A stretch of 64,000 bases of DNA, taken from Variovorax guangxiensis (GTDB lineage Bacteria > Pseudomonadota > Gammaproteobacteria > Burkholderiales > Burkholderiaceae_C). Both the position numbers and the translations under genes were made by a program. The DNA lies in NCBI RefSeq assembly GCF_003952165.1, contig NZ_RXFT01000003.1, positions 372,001-436,000 of the forward strand. Direction: 5' to 3'. How positions within the stretch are numbered: the stretch's first letter is position 1; every line of letters begins with the position of its first letter. Positions 35,058 through 46,836 of this stretch are shown here, piece after piece. The notes below the pieces were generated by a model. It searched no databases and had not been told where the DNA came from. It saw nothing but the letters and a program-made list of their open reading frames with translations.

Positions 35058-37133
35058 GTGCAGACGCCCGCGCACGCCGCGCTCGGCGACCTGCTGAGCT
35101 ACGCCGGCGCCGAGCCCCTGCCGCCCGGCACGCTGGTGCGGGTGCCGCTGGGCAAGCGGGAGGTGCTGGGCGTGGTCTGGAACGAGCCGGTATCGCTCGT
35201 GGGCGCCGAGCCCGACATGGCACTCAAGCCGGTGGGCGCGGCGCTCGACGCGCTCGCACCGCTGGGAGAGGGCTGGCGCGACCTCGTGGCTTTCGCCGCG
35301 CGCTACTACCAGCGCTCCATCGGCGAGATCGCGCTGGCCGCCCTGCCGCCGCAGCTGCGCGACCTGTCGACGGCGCAGCTCGCACGCCGGCTCAAGCGCA
35401 AGAGCGCGGCCGGGCCGGTCGCGCAGACGGCCGAGTCGTCGAACCCGGTGGCGCTGAGCGCCGAGCAGACCGCCGTGCTGGCACGCATCGAGGAGGGAAC
35501 AGGCACCTTCCTGCTGGCCGGCAGCACCGGCAGCGGCAAGACGGAGGTGTACCTGCGCTGCGTGGCCGACCTGCTCGCGCGCGAGCCCGGGGCTCAGGCG
35601 CTGGTGATGGTGCCCGAGATCAACCTCACGCCGCAGCTCGAGGCCCGCTTCAAGGCGCGCTTCGGCGAGGAGGCGGTGGTGTCGCTGCACAGCGGCATGA
35701 CCAACCCGCAGCGCCTGGCGAGCTGGCTCGCGGCGCACAGCGGCGCGGCGCGCATCGTGCTGGGCACGCGCATGGCGGTGTTCGCGTCGATACCGGCGTT
35801 GAAGCTCATCGTGGTCGACGAGGAACACGACCCCAGCTACAAGCAGCAGGAAGGCGCGCGCTATTCCGCGCGCGACCTCGCCGTGTGGCGCGGCCAGCGC
35901 GAAAAGGCCCGGGTGATCCTGGGCTCGGCCACGCCCTCGCTCGAAAGCTGGCACCAGAGCCGCCCCGCCGAGGGCGAAGACCCCGGCGGGCGCTATGTGC
36001 GGCTGGCCATGCCCTCGCGCATCGGCGCGGGCGAGCTGCCGGCCGTGCGGCTGGTCGACATGAACCTGCAGCCGCCGAAGACGGTGATCTCGGGCGCGCT
36101 GCTCGACGCCATCGGCCAGCGCATCGCGCGCGGCGAGCAGAGCATGATCTTCCTCAACCGGCGCGGCTATGCGCCGGTGCTGGCGTGCGGCGACTGCGGC
36201 TGGAAGAGCGAATGCCCGCACTGCAGCGCATACCGCGTGTTCCACAAGATCGACCGCACGCTGCGCTGCCACCACTGCGGCTTCACCGAGCGCGTGCCGC
36301 GCGCCTGCCCGGCCTGCGGCAACCCCGACATCGCGCCCGTGGGCCGCGGCACCGAGCGGCTCGAGGAGCATCTGGCAGAGCTGTTCTCGTCGGTGAAGCG
36401 GCCCGACGGCGGCGCGGTTCGCATCGCGCGCATCGACGCCGACAGCACCAAGAAGCAGGGCGCGCTCGAATCTCAGCTCGCGGCCGTGCACGCGGGCGAG
36501 GTCGACGTGCTGGTGGGCACGCAGATGATCGCCAAGGGCCACGACTTCCGCCGCATCACGCTGGTGGCGGCGGTGAACCCCGACGGCGCGCTGTTCTCCA
36601 GCGACTTCCGCGCGCCGGAGCGCCTCTTCAGCCTGCTGATGCAGTCGGCCGGCCGCGCGGGCCGCGACGCCGCGTACCTCGCAGCGCAGGGCGCAACGGC
36701 CGAGATGTGGATCCAGACGCACCACGCGCAGCACCCGCTCTTCATGGCGCTGCGCAGGCACGACTACACCGCCTTCGCCGCGCAGCAGCTCGACGAGCGC
36801 CGCGCCGCCGGCATGCCGCCCTTCGCGTTCCAGGCGCTGCTGCGGGCCGACGCGCGCGAACAGTCGGTGGCGCAGGGTTTCCTGAACACGGCGGCCGACC
36901 AGGCCGAGTCGCTGCCGGGCGCGGACGTGGTCACACGCTATCCGGCGGTGCCGCTGGCGATACAGCGCGTGGCGAACGTGGAGCGCGCGCAGATGCTGAT
37001 CGAAAGCCCCTCGCGCGCCGCGCTGCAGAAGCTGCTTGCGGCGTGGCAGCCGCTGCTGCACGAACTGAGGCGAACGCCGCAGGGCAAGGGCGTGATCCGC
37101 TGGCTGATCGACGTCGATCCGCACAGCATCTGA
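35058..37133 (+). CDS. priA: Primosomal protein N' (replication restart helicase PriA)
   Basis: The protein restarts stalled replication forks by loading the replisome. Visible parts are the N-terminal DNA-binding region (LVRVPLGKREVLGVVW), Walker A GSTGSGKTEV, DEEHD (helicase motif II) and the eight-Cys zinc region (CGDCGWKSECPHC ... CHHCGF ... CPACGN). C-terminal helicase motifs with GTQMIAKGHDF and SAGRAGR follow. GTG 35058 is the only usual start codon in frame, but homology (WRLDIAVQTP) extends upstream. The frame stays open to 34905 without ATG, GTG or TTG. ATC 34971 lies six bases after AAGGA (34960-34964), so the true start may be this rare codon. Confidence 0.93.
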   Translation: MQTPAHAALGDLLSYAGAEPLPPGTLVRVPLGKREVLGVVWNEPVSLVGAEPDMALKPVGAALDALAPLGEGWRDLVAFAARYYQRSIGEIALAALPPQLRDLSTAQLARRLKRKSAAGPVAQTAESSNPVALSAEQTAVLARIEEGTGTFLLAGSTGSGKTEVYLRCVADLLAREPGAQALVMVPEINLTPQLEARFKARFGEEAVVSLHSGMTNPQRLASWLAAHSGAARIVLGTRMAVFASIPALKLIVVDEEHDPSYKQQEGARYSARDLAVWRGQREKARVILGSATPSLESWHQSRPAEGEDPGGRYVRLAMPSRIGAGELPAVRLVDMNLQPPKTVISGALLDAIGQRIARGEQSMIFLNRRGYAPVLACGDCGWKSECPHCSAYRVFHKIDRTLRCHHCGFTERVPRACPACGNPDIAPVGRGTERLEEHLAELFSSVKRPDGGAVRIARIDADSTKKQGALESQLAAVHAGEVDVLVGTQMIAKGHDFRRITLVAAVNPDGALFSSDFRAPERLFSLLMQSAGRAGRDAAYLAAQGATAEMWIQTHHAQHPLFMALRRHDYTAFAAQQLDERRAAGMPPFAFQALLRADAREQSVAQGFLNTAADQAESLPGADVVTRYPAVPLAIQRVANVERAQMLIESPSRAALQKLLAAWQPLLHELRRTPQGKGVIRWLIDVDPHSI

Positions 37134-37167
37134 GCGTGCGGGCGCGGTCGGCCCTCAGACCGCGGTT

Positions 37168-37389
37168 TCAGTGGTAGCCGGTCGGCTCCTTGCCCATGTC
37201 CACGTAGCGAAGCTCGTTGTGCCTGCGCCGCGCGACGCTCACGGGCCATGCGAACACCACAAGGCTCAGCGCGGCGAGCGCGATCGCCGTGGCGGTGCCG
37301 AACTTGCCGGCATGCCAGAACCAGCCGACCGCCGAGAGCCAGGCCAGCCACAGAAGGATGCGAACCAGAATTGCCATCGCGCGCCCCAT
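37168..37389 (-). CDS. Small hypothetical inner-membrane protein
   Basis: This 73-residue protein is not recognised. It has two hydrophobic segments (about ILLWLAWLSAVGWFW and ATAIALAALSLVVFAWP) and a basic C-terminal tail with RRRHNELRYVDMG. That is consistent with a small two-pass membrane protein. It is convergent with priA, 34 bases away. A second start four codons in (MAILVR) is possible. The evidence is coding-like composition and topology only. Confidence 0.5.
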   Translation of the reverse strand: MGRAMAILVRILLWLAWLSAVGWFWHAGKFGTATAIALAALSLVVFAWPVSVARRRHNELRYVDMGKEPTGYH

Positions 37390-37615
37390 TCACATCTTTG
37401 ACTTGGAAGCACTGTAGCAGCGCACCTGCAAACCCAAGCATTCATCTGAAGTGGTAGCGAATAGCTATGTCTTACGACATGCCCGGAACTACCGCAAATT
37501 TGTGAAAAAAGAGTTGACGACGCACCCCGGCGCTGCTCAAGCTGTAAAGACGCGAACCCGCCGCGGATTGCGAACTCCAAACTGCCTCGCTCACTGGTTG
37601 CAAAGGTAGGTCACC

Positions 37616-38302
37616 GTGAAACCGCCGTTCCTCCCTGGTTGGTCCCTCTCGCTGGCATCGGGCCTCGCCGGCCTCGTCCTTGCCTTCGCCGTGCCATCGG
37701 CCCCGGCCGCCGAGCTGGAACTGCAGGGCAGCCGCCTCGTGGTGTCGGGCATGCTCGACGGCACCATGATCAAGGAGTTCACCGAGCAGCTCGGCAGCGG
37801 AACAGTCCATACCGTGGTCTTCGAGGACTCTTTCGGCGGTACCGCCGAAGCAGCCGGCGCATTCGCCGACGCCATCCGCGCGAGCGGCGTGCAGACCGAG
37901 GTGCGCGGCCAGTGCATGGCGGCGTGCGCCTACGCCTTCCTGGCCGGCAGGACCCACCGCTTCGGCTACGGCCTGCAGGTCAACGGCATCCTGCTGCCTG
38001 TGGCGCAGCGCCCCACCCCCGCCGAGCTGGCAATACGCTGGCGCGGCGACGAGGCCCACAAGACGCTGGCCGAGTTCACGCCCACGTCGGCTTCCGCCAA
38101 GGCCATGGAGACCAGCGCGGCGCCAGCGGCGGCCAGGGACAACTGGCAGCCCGACCACGGCGTGCTCTTCACCGCGAGCCCCACGCTCTTCGGCCGCGTC
38201 TACAACACCTATTACTGCGACGGCACGCAGGGCCGCGATTTCTCGAAGTGCGAGCGGCTCGCCGATGCCGACCCCTTCAAGCTCGGCGTGCTAACCCCGT
38301 AG
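37616..38302 (+). CDS. Exported ClpP-like (COG3904-type) protein, probably non-catalytic
   Basis: The 228-residue protein has a signal peptide ending near APAAE and a GTG start at 37616. The stretch EDSFGGTAEAAGAFADAIRA ... GQCMAACAYAFLAG resembles the periplasmic ClpP-like family COG3904, in which a Gly-rich loop is followed by CxSAC with the nucleophile Ser. Here that Ser is Ala (CMAAC), so proteolytic activity is unlikely. Two further Cys near the C-terminus (YYCDGTQGRDFSKCE) could form a disulfide. Function is unknown. The 3' end overlaps the AEC carrier gene on the other strand by 12 bases. Confidence 0.7.
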   Translation: MKPPFLPGWSLSLASGLAGLVLAFAVPSAPAAELELQGSRLVVSGMLDGTMIKEFTEQLGSGTVHTVVFEDSFGGTAEAAGAFADAIRASGVQTEVRGQCMAACAYAFLAGRTHRFGYGLQVNGILLPVAQRPTPAELAIRWRGDEAHKTLAEFTPTSASAKAMETSAAPAAARDNWQPDHGVLFTASPTLFGRVYNTYYCDGTQGRDFSKCERLADADPFKLGVLTP

Positions 38303-39325
38303 CGCGCTCACGGCGAGCGGGAAGCTCGGGAAGGCAATCACCGTCGTCCACAGGATGATGCGGGCGATACGCCCGTTGTCCGCGCCGAAGCGCTCGGCCA
38401 GCATCGACACGTTGCTCGCGCTCGGCAGCGCCGCGACCAGCACGATGGTGACGAGCGCCGGCTGCGAAAGCGGCAGCCCCAGCGCGATGGCGCCCAGCCC
38501 CAGGGCCCACACCAGCAGCGGATGCGCGAGCAGCTTCACCGCCACCACCGGCAGCACGTCGCTCCAGGGGGCCTTGAGCGCCTTGGCTGCCCCCATGCGG
38601 CCGGTGGCGCCCATGGCCTCGGCCACCGCCGCGCTGGCGTCGTGCTCGCGCGCCAGCAGCGCCGAGCGGGCCAGCACCGCGCCGATGGTGAAGAGCGCCA
38701 CCGGCGAGGCCGCGTCGGCCAGCATGGCGATGGTGCGCTCGACGGGCCCCGGCAGCGGCCAGCGCGCGGCCGACAGGAGCACGCCCAGCAGGATCGACCA
38801 CGGCATCGGGTTCACGAGAATTCCGCGCAGCGCCTTGCGCGCGGCCAGCGTGGCGCCGTGCCGCCCGGCGCCACCGGCCCCGTCGAGCCGCGACAGCGCG
38901 ATGCACAGCGACGAAGTGACGACCAGGTCGAACGCGATCGTGATGATGATCGGCCCCGCCGCCTGCGCGCCGAGGATGGCCACCAGCAGCGGCACGCCCA
39001 TGAAACCGGTGTTCGGAAACGCTGCCACCAGCGCGCCGAACGCGGCGTCGTTCCAGCCCACGCGCGCGTTGCGTGTGAAGGCCACGACGCCCGCAACCAC
39101 CGCCAGCGCGCAGATGCCCCAAACCAGTGCGACGCTGCCGTCCAGCAGCTGCCCGATGGGCGTGCCCGCGCCGAAGCGCAGCAGCATGCACGGCAGCGCG
39201 AAATACAGCACGAAGGTGTTGAGGCCGGGAATGGCGTCCAGCGGCAGGATGCGTGCGCGCGCAGCGCCGTAGCCGGCCGCGATCAGCGCGAAGAAAGGGA
39301 AAGTAACAAGGAATACAGGCAGCAC
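38291..39325 (-). CDS. AEC-family (auxin efflux carrier-like) transporter
   Basis: This 344-residue protein has about ten membrane segments in two similar halves: N-terminal FPFFALIAAGYGAARARILP ... LNTFVLYFALPCMLLRF, then a central loop, then VALFTIGAVLAR and LPSASNVSMLAERFG. This is the AEC plan, also seen in malonate and malate carriers of bacteria. A GTG start at 39325 is used because no ATG is found near the first helix. Substrate is unknown. It is divergent from the rep-type helicase gene, 156 bases away. Confidence 0.86.
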   Translation of the reverse strand: MLPVFLVTFPFFALIAAGYGAARARILPLDAIPGLNTFVLYFALPCMLLRFGAGTPIGQLLDGSVALVWGICALAVVAGVVAFTRNARVGWNDAAFGALVAAFPNTGFMGVPLLVAILGAQAAGPIIITIAFDLVVTSSLCIALSRLDGAGGAGRHGATLAARKALRGILVNPMPWSILLGVLLSAARWPLPGPVERTIAMLADAASPVALFTIGAVLARSALLAREHDASAAVAEAMGATGRMGAAKALKAPWSDVLPVVAVKLLAHPLLVWALGLGAIALGLPLSQPALVTIVLVAALPSASNVSMLAERFGADNGRIARIILWTTVIAFPSFPLAVSALRG

Positions 39326-39481
39326 GCCCCATTGTCGTTGCCCACCGCCGGTTGGCCGGATCGGCGCCGCCGGCCTACAACCCCGGTGGGGCCGGCCCCG
39401 TATCATTGGCCGCTTTGCGCCAGCCGTTCCCCACGGCGTTTTTCTCGGCTCTCCCGGTTCCCTCGGTTCTCTTTTTCTCCC

Positions 39482-41586
<2,105 letters not shown>

Positions 41587-41590
<4 letters not shown>

Positions 41591-42090
41591 CGACGATGAA
41601 GACGATGACGACGAAGAAGACCACCGCAACCGCCGCGCTGCTGGCCGGCGCGCTCATCGCGCTGGCCGGCTGCGCCTCGATGCGCGGCGGCAGCGCCGAC
41701 TGCCCCGCGGACGCTCGCGACCTGCCGCTGGAATCGCTCTACGGCAAATGGGAAGCGCGCTTCGACAACCTGCCCGCCGTGGCCGTCGTGCAGCTGGGCA
41801 AGCACCCCGACTACGACGGCGTGCGCGGCACCATCACGCGCAACGGCGCCAACGCGGCGAAGGCCACGGTCGCGCAGCTCGCGGGCGACGTGGACGACGA
41901 AGGCGCGCTTTCCATCGACGAGTCGCAGGACGGCCGCGCCATCAGCGGCGTGTGGTCGGGCAAGCTGCAGACCGGATCGTGCGGTCGCGAATTCAGGGGC
42001 ACGTGGCGCAATGCGGCCGACGAGAGCACGCACCCGTTCGTGCTCAGCAAGACGGCGCCGCCGGCGTCACAGGAAGGAAAGAAGCAATGA
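41587..42090 (+). CDS. Hypothetical lipoprotein, beta-sandwich-like
   Basis: This 167-residue protein has a lipobox LAGC after a Thr/Lys-rich N-terminus and hydrophobic stretch. The mature part has [36 protein letters not shown] and [25 protein letters not shown], with alternating pattern suggesting a small beta-sandwich. The family is not named with confidence. It starts inside the rep stop and its own stop overlaps the PldA start, so all three are translationally coupled. It may assist the outer-membrane phospholipase. Confidence 0.75.
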
Positions 42091-43274
42091 CGAAGACGAC
42101 CACCATCTCGCCGCGATCTCGCTTCAGGTTCAACACGCTCGCGGCCGTGGCCGCATGCCTCGGCGGCGCGGCGGGCATGGCCCATGCGCAGGCGGTGGAC
42201 AAGCCCGCGAGCCCGCTGGCGGATTCGCAGCTCACCTGGCAACAGTGCGCCGCGCTGGGCGCCAACAACGAGGCGCGACTGGCCTGCTTCGACCGATGGG
42301 CGCAGCAGCAGACGCTGCCCGCCGCGGCGGTGCCGGCCGCCCCGCCGGTGCTCGCGAGCACGCAGCCGCCGGTCGATGGAACGGTTCCCGCCACGCGCGT
42401 GGTCTCGGTGGCCACCACCGAGGGCTGCCGCGACCGTCAGTACTCGGCGCTCTCGCGCTTCTGGGAACTGGAGAACGCCACCGACTGCGGCACCTTCGGC
42501 TTTCGCGGCTATCGCCCGCTCAACGTGTCGGCATCGGCCGCCACCAGGAAGCCCGACACGCCCACCTCGCCTTCGGCCGGCCACACCGCCGACCCGGTGG
42601 CCTATCAGGCCAACGAGATGCGCATCGGCCTGTCGGTGCGCACCAAGCTCGCGCAGGGCATGCTCACGCAGAACGACCCAGTCAAGAAGGACTCGCTGTG
42701 GTTCGCCTACAGCCAGCAGTCGACCTGGCAACTCTTCAACGGCTCCATCTCGCGCCCCTTCCGCACCACCGACCACGAGCCCGAGCTGATGTACGTCTAC
42801 CCGACCGACTTCAAGCTGCCGGGCGGCTGGCGCTGGCGCTATTCGGGGCTGGGCATCGTGCACCAGTCGAACGGCCAGAGCCTGCCGCTGTCGCGCAGCT
42901 GGAACCGCGTGTACCTGATGGGCGGCGCCGAGCTGGACGACCGCTTCACCATCACCGGCCGCATCTGGAAGCGCATCTCCGAGAGCGCCGCGAAGGACGA
43001 CAACCCCGACATCGCCGACTACTACGGCCGCGCCGAGATCACCGGCCGCTGGAACCTCAACCGCGACAACCAGCTCGCCGTGACCGTGCGCAACAACCTG
43101 CGCGACAGCGGCCGAGGCTCGATCCGCCTCGAGTGGCTCAAGGCCATCGGCGATCCGACCAAGAGCAACCTGCGCTTCCACACGCAGCTGTTCTCGGGCT
43201 ACGGCGACACGCTGGTGGACTACAACCGCAAGCGCACCGTGCTGAGCATCGGCCTCAGCCTTGTGGACTTCTGA
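42087..43274 (+). CDS. pldA: Outer-membrane phospholipase A (PldA/OMPLA)
   Basis: The 395-residue protein has a signal peptide ending near AHAQ and a long N-terminal extension with [20 protein letters not shown]. It then has the phospholipase barrel. The catalytic set is intact: IVHQSNGQS (His259, Ser261) and SRSWNR (Asn273), with the same 14-residue His-Asn spacing as the E. coli triad. PldA hydrolyses phospholipids flipped to the outer leaflet and is normally activated by calcium and dimerisation when the membrane is disturbed. ATG 42087 overlaps the lipoprotein stop. The extension is longer than in enterobacterial PldA. Confidence 0.93.
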   Translation: MTKTTTISPRSRFRFNTLAAVAACLGGAAGMAHAQAVDKPASPLADSQLTWQQCAALGANNEARLACFDRWAQQQTLPAAAVPAAPPVLASTQPPVDGTVPATRVVSVATTEGCRDRQYSALSRFWELENATDCGTFGFRGYRPLNVSASAATRKPDTPTSPSAGHTADPVAYQANEMRIGLSVRTKLAQGMLTQNDPVKKDSLWFAYSQQSTWQLFNGSISRPFRTTDHEPELMYVYPTDFKLPGGWRWRYSGLGIVHQSNGQSLPLSRSWNRVYLMGGAELDDRFTITGRIWKRISESAAKDDNPDIADYYGRAEITGRWNLNRDNQLAVTVRNNLRDSGRGSIRLEWLKAIGDPTKSNLRFHTQLFSGYGDTLVDYNRKRTVLSIGLSLVDF

Positions 43275-43297
43275 TCCCCTTCACACGAGCAAACCCC

Positions 43298-44137
43298 ATG
43301 AGTGCAGATCTGTCCCCCGTCGACGACACGCAGCGCGAAATCATCGCGGCGCTGCATGTCGCGCCCGTCTTCGACGCAGCCCGCGAACTGGAGCGGCGCG
43401 TCGACTTTCTCGCGGACTACCTGAAGCAGACCGGCCTGAAGACGCTGGTGCTGGGCATCAGCGGCGGCGTCGATTCGCTGACCGCCGGCTGCCTCGCGCA
43501 GCGCGCGGTCGAGAAGCTGCGCGCCACCGGCTACGACGCGAGCTTCATCGCGATGCGGCTGCCCTACGGCGTGCAGAAGGACGAGGCCGAGGCGCAGGCC
43601 TCGCTCGTGGTGATGAAGCCCGACCGCACGGTCACGGTAGACATCCGCCCCGCCGCCGATGCCATGCTCGCGGCGCTGAAGGCAGGCGACCTGAAGTTCC
43701 GCGACGCGGCGCACGAAGACTTCGTGCTTGGCAACATCAAGGCGCGCCAGCGCATGATCGCGCAGTTCGCGGTGGCGGGCGCGCACGACGGCATCGTCAT
43801 CGGCACCGACCATGCGGCCGAGGCGCTGATGGGCTTCTTCACCAAGTTCGGCGACGGCGCGGCCGACATCACGCCGCTGACCGGCCTCAACAAGCGCCGC
43901 GTGCGCGCCGTGGCCCAGTTGCTGGGCGCGCCCGACGCGCTGGTCTACAAGGTGCCCACGGCCGACCTCGAATCGCTGGTGCCTGGCAAGCCCGACGAGG
44001 ACGCCTTCGGCGTGACCTACGAGCAGATCGACGACTTCCTCGAAGGCAAGCCGGTGTCGGCCGAGGCGCGGCGCATCATCCTCGCTACGCATCGCAAGAG
44101 CGCGCACAAGCGCGCGCTGCCGGTCGAGCCGTTCTGA
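43298..44137 (+). CDS. nadE: Ammonia-dependent NAD+ synthetase NadE
   Basis: This 279-residue cytoplasmic enzyme makes NAD+ from nicotinic acid adenine dinucleotide, ATP and ammonia. It has [15 protein letters not shown] (ATP-pyrophosphatase P-loop), [49 protein letters not shown] and the C-terminal KRALPVEPF. The length matches the short ammonia-using form, without the glutaminase domain. It lies 23 bases after pldA and converges with the glycosyltransferase-like gene of the adhesin operon. Confidence 0.95.
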   Translation: MSADLSPVDDTQREIIAALHVAPVFDAARELERRVDFLADYLKQTGLKTLVLGISGGVDSLTAGCLAQRAVEKLRATGYDASFIAMRLPYGVQKDEAEAQASLVVMKPDRTVTVDIRPAADAMLAALKAGDLKFRDAAHEDFVLGNIKARQRMIAQFAVAGAHDGIVIGTDHAAEALMGFFTKFGDGAADITPLTGLNKRRVRAVAQLLGAPDALVYKVPTADLESLVPGKPDEDAFGVTYEQIDDFLEGKPVSAEARRIILATHRKSAHKRALPVEPF

Positions 44138-44161
44138 CGGCTTCCGCCTTGCCGCGCAGGC

Positions 44162-45430
44162 TCAGCGCGTGACGACCTTCCAGCGCCCGGCCGATATCTC
44201 CGCCGCGTAGGGCGCGGGAATGCTGGCCTCGTAGCCGTTGTCGCGCACGACGGCGTCGTAGCTGCAGACGGCCTGGCCGGCGGCGTCGAACAGGGTCCAG
44301 CGGACCTGCGTGCCGTCGGGCGCCTCGTGCACCACCTGCATCGAGGGCGCGCCGATGTTGGCGCCCACGTGGGCGTAGCGCGCGTCCACGGTCATGGGCA
44401 CATGGGGCGGAAAGGGCTGGTTGCCCGGCAGGTCGAACCACTCGTCGTGCATGAGCAGGCTGCGCTGGGCGACCTTCCACACCCGGTGCCGCAAAAAATG
44501 CTGGTCTGCATAACGCGACGAAAAAGGCCGGCTGCGCAGGTACGCGCGCATGTCGCCCGCCATGTCCCAGAGCACGCCCGCGCACGCGCCCCACATGCCG
44601 GCGAGCATCAGTTCGGTGTGCGAGTGATAGTCGCGCATCACGTGGAACCAGCGGTCGGACGCGCACCACGCGCGCACCGCCGCCTGGTCGCGCGTGGACA
44701 GCAGCGAATCGGCATCGCGGAACTGCACCCGGTCGACCGCGGGATCGTCGAGCGCGAGGAAGCGCCACATGGTCCCCGGCAGGTCCTGGCCGCCGATGGA
44801 GCGCACGTCGATCACCGCGGCGCCCTCTCGCATCAGCCGGCCGCAGACGTCGGCCGGCACCGAGTCGTCGACGTAGAAGCGGCACAGCCACGCCGGGAAG
44901 AACTCGCGCGCGGCCCGCACGTTGAGCACCGCCATCTCGCAGTAGCGCGGGTCGCCGCCGAAGAGACTGAAGGCGATGAGGTTGCGATGGCGGTTGCGCT
45001 CGTCGAAGCAGCGCGGCGCAGGCAGGCCCACCGTGGCGGCGGCCTGCTCCTTGTCGGCCTCCAGCATCTTCAGGCGCAGCGACTCGGAGCCGAACCTGCG
45101 CACCTCGTCGCGCTTGCCGAGCTGCCCGGCCGCCTCGGCCAGGCCGTCGCAGGTATTGGCGGTCCCGAGTTCGCCGACGATACGCAGGTAGAGGTGGTAG
45201 GCCTGCTGCGGCTGGCCGAGCCGCAGCAGGCACAGCGCCACGTCGGCCAGCGGCTGCGGGCTGTGCGTGGCCTCCCACGCCTGCGCCGCGAAGCCCCGCG
45301 CCTTCTCGTAGTCTCCCTGCGCAAAGGCCGCGCGGAACCGCGTACCCAGCGCATCGAGCGCCTGCTGCGTGCTCGCCGGCCTGCGCGCCGGAACCGGTGC
45401 CTTCGTCCTGGTCGTGCCCTTCCTGGCCAT
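44162..45430 (-). CDS. TPR protein with glycosyltransferase-like C-terminal domain
   Basis: The 422-residue protein has a basic leader, then TPR-like helices (about residues 20-115: FAQGDYEKARGFAAQAWE and LRLGQPQQAYHLYLRI). A GT-A-like domain follows: NLIAFSLFGGDPRYCEMAVLN ... FYVDDSVP, FRDADSLLSTRD (DxD-type metal motif), then WFHVMRDYHSHTELMLAGMWG. That last segment is a pattern I associate with capsule-type glycosyltransferases. There is no signal peptide, so it should act in the cytoplasm. AGGAGGG precedes ATG 45430. It is the last gene of the adhesin-export operon, 26 bases after the HlyD-type gene, so modification of the adhesin before export is a reasonable guess. No acceptor or donor is known. 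Confidence 0.68.
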   Translation of the reverse strand: MARKGTTRTKAPVPARRPASTQQALDALGTRFRAAFAQGDYEKARGFAAQAWEATHSPQPLADVALCLLRLGQPQQAYHLYLRIVGELGTANTCDGLAEAAGQLGKRDEVRRFGSESLRLKMLEADKEQAAATVGLPAPRCFDERNRHRNLIAFSLFGGDPRYCEMAVLNVRAAREFFPAWLCRFYVDDSVPADVCGRLMREGAAVIDVRSIGGQDLPGTMWRFLALDDPAVDRVQFRDADSLLSTRDQAAVRAWCASDRWFHVMRDYHSHTELMLAGMWGACAGVLWDMAGDMRAYLRSRPFSSRYADQHFLRHRVWKVAQRSLLMHDEWFDLPGNQPFPPHVPMTVDARYAHVGANIGAPSMQVVHEAPDGTQVRWTLFDAAGQAVCSYDAVVRDNGYEASIPAPYAAEISAGRWKVVTR

Positions 45431-45456
45431 TGTCGCCCTCCTGTTGTCGCTTGGCT

Positions 45457-46836
45457 TCAGCGCTCGCGAAGCGCTTCGCGTGCCTTGTTGAGCGGCTTGA
45501 TCAGGTAGTCGAGCACCGATTTGCTGCCGGTGTGGATGTCCACCGAGGCGATCATCCCGGGCACGATCGGGAAGCTCCTGCCGCTCCTGTTCATCAGGTG
45601 GTCGGCATCGGTGCGGATGTACACGCGGTAGTAGTACACGTCGCGCTTCACGTCGTCCTGGATGGTGTCGGGCGAGATCGTCGTCACCTTGCCCGGCAGG
45701 CCTCCGAAGATGGCGTAGTCGTAGGCCGTGACCTTCACCGTCGCCTCCTGCCCCGGATGGATGAAGGCCACGTCGCGCGGCGAGATGCGCGCCTCCACCA
45801 GCAGCTTCTCGTCGAGCGGCACGATCTCCATGAGCTTGCCGCCCGGCGGCAGCACGCCGCCCACCGTTGTCAACGCGGTGTCCTTGACGATGCCGCGCAC
45901 AGGCGAAACGAAGGTCAGGCGCGTGAGCGAATCGGAGCGCCCGCGCGTCACCGAGCGCTGCGCCTCGATCTCGGCGTTGGCCCTGGCGAGCTCCTCGCGC
46001 GCCTTCACGTAGTACTGGCTGCGGATGTCGACCGCCTTGCTCTCGGCCTCGTTGATCTGGCGCTTCAGCCGCAGCACCTCCACGTCGCTCGCGGCGCCGC
46101 GCGACACCAGCGGCTCGGTCAGCGCGAGCTCGCTGCGCATCAGGGCCAGCGCCTGCGTCACGCCGGCGAGGCTGCTGGAGAGCTGCTCGCGGCGCGAACG
46201 GTAGAGCGCGGTCTCGGTGCGCACGAGGTCGGGGTCGGCCCGCACCTCGGGCGGGAACTCCAGCGGCGTGCCGCCCACCTCCGCCGTCAGCCGCGCCGAC
46301 ATGGCCAGCGCCGCGCGCACGCGGGACGCGCTCTCCTGCACGGTCGATTCGGTCTTGGTCCGGTCAAGCTGCGCGAGCACCTGCCCTTCCTCGACGATGT
46401 CGCCCTCGCGCACCTTCAGGTCGACCAGGATGCCGCCTTCCAGCGACTGCACCATCTGCTCCTTCGACGAGGGCACCACCTTGCCGGTGCCGGTCGACAC
46501 CTCGTCGAGCTCGAAGCACCAAGCCCACGCCAGCAGCGCGAGCAGCGCCGCGCTGACGATCCAGACGATCAGCGACGAACGCGGCAGCGGCGGCTCCGGC
46601 GGCGAGTAGCGCGCGGCGGTGGACGCCACCGGATACCGGGCCGGCGGCTTGTTCGGCGCAGCCGTGCCTGCCGGTGCGGCGGGCGTGGCCGGGGCCGGCC
46701 GCGCGGGCAGCTCGGCGACCGTCTTCTGCGCGGCCTGCGCCGCGTGCACCGCCTGTGCCCTCTGCGCGGCGTCGGCCACCACTACCGCACCGCCGCCCGC
46801 ATGGGGGCGGCCTGTTTCAGGCGTTGCTGTTGCCAT
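45457..46836 (-). CDS. HlyD/LapC-type membrane-fusion protein of a type I secretion system
   Basis: The 459-residue protein has a long Ala/Pro-rich cytoplasmic N-terminus, one membrane segment (SLIVWIVSAALLALLAWAW) and a periplasmic body. The body has GKVVPSSKEQMVQSLEGGILVDLKVREGDIVEEGQVLAQLD (barrel-sandwich), a helical hairpin, and the C-terminal VYIRTDADHL ... PGMIASVDIHTGSKSVLDYLIKPL typical of HlyD. It bridges the ABC exporter and the TolC channel. ATG 46836 overlaps the ABC gene by 20 bases, with GGAGAG upstream. Confidence 0.93.
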   Translation of the reverse strand: MATATPETGRPHAGGGAVVVADAAQRAQAVHAAQAAQKTVAELPARPAPATPAAPAGTAAPNKPPARYPVASTAARYSPPEPPLPRSSLIVWIVSAALLALLAWAWCFELDEVSTGTGKVVPSSKEQMVQSLEGGILVDLKVREGDIVEEGQVLAQLDRTKTESTVQESASRVRAALAMSARLTAEVGGTPLEFPPEVRADPDLVRTETALYRSRREQLSSSLAGVTQALALMRSELALTEPLVSRGAASDVEVLRLKRQINEAESKAVDIRSQYYVKAREELARANAEIEAQRSVTRGRSDSLTRLTFVSPVRGIVKDTALTTVGGVLPPGGKLMEIVPLDEKLLVEARISPRDVAFIHPGQEATVKVTAYDYAIFGGLPGKVTTISPDTIQDDVKRDVYYYRVYIRTDADHLMNRSGRSFPIVPGMIASVDIHTGSKSVLDYLIKPLNKAREALRER

